Assembly (NCBI GenBank): GCA_019686145.1
Contig: JADGHK010000123.1
Coordinates: 1 to 6,904, forward strand
Length of the DNA: 6,904 bases
DNA from: Bryobacteraceae bacterium
GTDB lineage: Bacteria; Acidobacteriota; Terriglobia; Bryobacterales; Bryobacteraceae
Direction: 5' to 3'
In this document: piece after piece, positions 5,734-6,904 of the stretch
How positions within the stretch are numbered: position 1 is the first letter of the stretch
How the letters are laid out: the number at the start of each line of letters is the position of its first letter
Position numbers and translations under genes: made by a program
The notes under the pieces: generated by a model
The model's input: only the letters and a program-made list of their open reading frames with translations
Told to the model about the DNA's origin: nothing
The model's database searches: none

Positions 5734-6904
5734 TTATTTCACGTTTGTATCAGCCGTGCTGCCGATATCTACCCCCTTCGACTGGATTTCGTTCCAGGTC
5801 CACCAGCCGTCGAACCATGCCCAATGCCGATTGTTCAGATTGGGCGTATGGTACTTGTTCTTCTCAAACCTGTTGCCGCTATTGAAGAACGCCTGGTTGT
5901 TGTAATCGGCAACCGCGCCTGAGCCACCCTTGTTGCCACGATAGGTGATCTCATTGTCGTGGACGTAGTTATTCGAGGTCAGATAGGGGCCGTATCTTCC
6001 GGTGCCGCGATTCTGCTGGATGAGGGCAATGCCATTGCCACCGCTGGCTGCCACCACCACTTTGTTCCCGTACACCTGCGTATTCTGTGAGTTCTGAATC
6101 TGAATCTGAGCTCCCCACAGCCAGGAGTTCGCGCTGTAGCCGTTCTCCTCGATAATGTTGTTCCGGATCACGGCGTCGTAGCTGATCTCGTGAGACAGCC
6201 CCGCTCCGGCGTTCCGGATGATACGGTTCCCTTCGTAGAGCGTGTGGATGTTATCAATGTCGGTCCACAGACCTCCGCCGTAGTTATCGTGCGAGTAATT
6301 GTTGCGGACGACCAGACGGACGGTGTTGGCGAATTTCGCTCCGCCTGCTTCCCATCCCATCATGTATCCTGCCCAATTGCTGTACGCAATTTCGTTACCT
6401 TCCACCAGTTGATCTTCACCTTCGGCAATGTTGATTCCCATCTGCCCGTTGTAGACAACGTAATTGTTCAGAACCTTGCCGCGAGTGCCGATCTTGATGC
6501 CGAGCCCGTGATTCCAGCGAACCGTGTTATTCCGAATGATCCAGCCTGCCGGCGGATTCTGCTCGCCTCCGATGGCTCCTTGCTGAGCCGGTGAGGCATA
6601 CTTTTCGACGGTCAGTCCCTCGATGGTCACGTCCGTCGCAAAGCCCCGGAACGCGAAGCGAGTAACGCTCGTCTCGACGAGATGCCCGTTCGGGTCATCC
6701 GCCATGTAAATGCGGTCCGCGTTGTAATCAAAGAACCACTTACCTGGACCAACGTCTCCCTTGCTTGCGACGTGGAGTAAGGGCTTCCCGTCGTAGAACA
6801 GGTCTTCGGTGTAGCGGCAGCGGGGATATGCGGGTTCGCACTCACCGTTGCTCAACGCACCCTGCTGTGTCTGTCCGTCCACGTACCAGAGAGAGCCTTC
6901 CCGA
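5734..6904 (-). CDS. Second right-handed parallel beta-helix protein, paralogue of the preceding gene (5' partial)
   Basis: The gene runs leftwards from the right edge to TAA at 5734-5736; about 389 codons are visible. The codons upstream of the GTG at 6882 read REGSLWY and align with DREGDFWV (residues 86-93) of the plus-strand neighbour, so GTG 6882 is an internal valine and some 85 residues, including any signal peptide, lie outside. The two proteins align almost without gaps, with about half the residues identical by eye. Shared blocks include CRY.EDLF, W.FDY, ETSVTR.AF, EKYASPAQ, NYVV.NGQMGI, WEAGGAKF, GLWTDIDNI (6247-6273), HEISYDAVIR (6163-6192), QNSQN and GRYGPY. The helix coils show the same N-x-hydrophobic turns (RNNTVRWNHG, EGNEIAYSN, RNNYSHDN, EGNRIIRN). 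The end is Trp-rich (WAWFDGWWTWNEIQSKGVDIG). The role is as uncertain as that of its neighbour; the same extracellular glycan-active or glycan-binding function is likely. Its orientation means separate transcription. Confidence 0.85.
   Translation of the reverse strand, partial: REGSLWYVDGQTQQGALSNGECEPAYPRCRYTEDLFYDGKPLLHVASKGDVGPGKWFFDYNADRIYMADDPNGHLVETSVTRFAFRGFATDVTIEGLTVEKYASPAQQGAIGGEQNPPAGWIIRNNTVRWNHGLGIKIGTRGKVLNNYVVYNGQMGINIAEGEDQLVEGNEIAYSNWAGYMMGWEAGGAKFANTVRLVVRNNYSHDNYGGGLWTDIDNIHTLYEGNRIIRNAGAGLSHEISYDAVIRNNIIEENGYSANSWLWGAQIQIQNSQNTQVYGNKVVVAASGGNGIALIQQNRGTGRYGPYLTSNNYVHDNEITYRGNKGGSGAVADYNNQAFFNSGNRFEKNKYHTPNLNNRHWAWFDGWWTWNEIQSKGVDIGSTADTNVK

Noticed and set aside
6190..6594. 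Plus-strand open frame of 134 codons inside the second beta-helix gene
   Set aside because: It is the antisense shadow of a gene whose minus-strand protein aligns along its length with the neighbour.
6880..6882. GTG (complement) at 6882 as the start of the second beta-helix protein
   Set aside because: Upstream in-frame codons encode REGSLWY, matching the paralogue's DREGDFWV, so the gene continues past the right edge.
1..6904. CRISPR array, tRNA/rRNA gene, insertion sequence or phage-like element
   Set aside because: I saw no regularly spaced direct repeats, no RNA-gene-like structure, and no transposase or integrase frame on either strand.

Overview
The window is a moderately GC-rich bacterial fragment with tightly packed genes. 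It suggests an environmental Gram-negative-type genome. Acidobacteriota or a similar soil lineage would fit the mix of polysaccharide-type FkbH/ACP genes and secreted beta-helix proteins, but no marker gene here settles the taxonomy.

Layout: (1) Positions 1-1165 (+) hold the 3' part of a DUF4910/DUF2172-type aminopeptidase-like protein. It is cut by the left edge. (2) Positions 1166-1361 are a non-coding gap of 196 bp. (3) Positions 1362-4223 (+) hold a tightly coupled trio: a left-handed beta-helix acyltransferase related to serine O-acetyltransferase, a three-part FkbH-like HAD-IIIC protein, and an acyl carrier protein. The first two overlap by 4 nt and the last two by 26 nt. (4) Positions 4246-5706 (+) hold a putatively exported right-handed parallel beta-helix protein, 22 bp after the ACP gene. 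(5) Positions 5734-6904 (-) hold a second, closely related beta-helix protein in convergent orientation, cut by the right edge. An 11-bp perfect inverted repeat lies between the two beta-helix genes and overlaps the stop codon of the first.

How they may work together: FkbH-family enzymes with a stand-alone ACP are known to take a glyceryl unit from 1,3-bisphosphoglycerate, remove the phosphate and load the unit on the ACP phosphopantetheine arm. Next to a LbetaH acyltransferase and a DUF4910 protein, families often seen in surface-polysaccharide loci, this suggests a pathway that makes or decorates an extracellular glycan or a small acylated metabolite. The secreted beta-helix proteins could bind, cleave or epimerise an extracellular polysaccharide. 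The link between the cytoplasmic trio and the beta-helix pair is inferred from gene order only.
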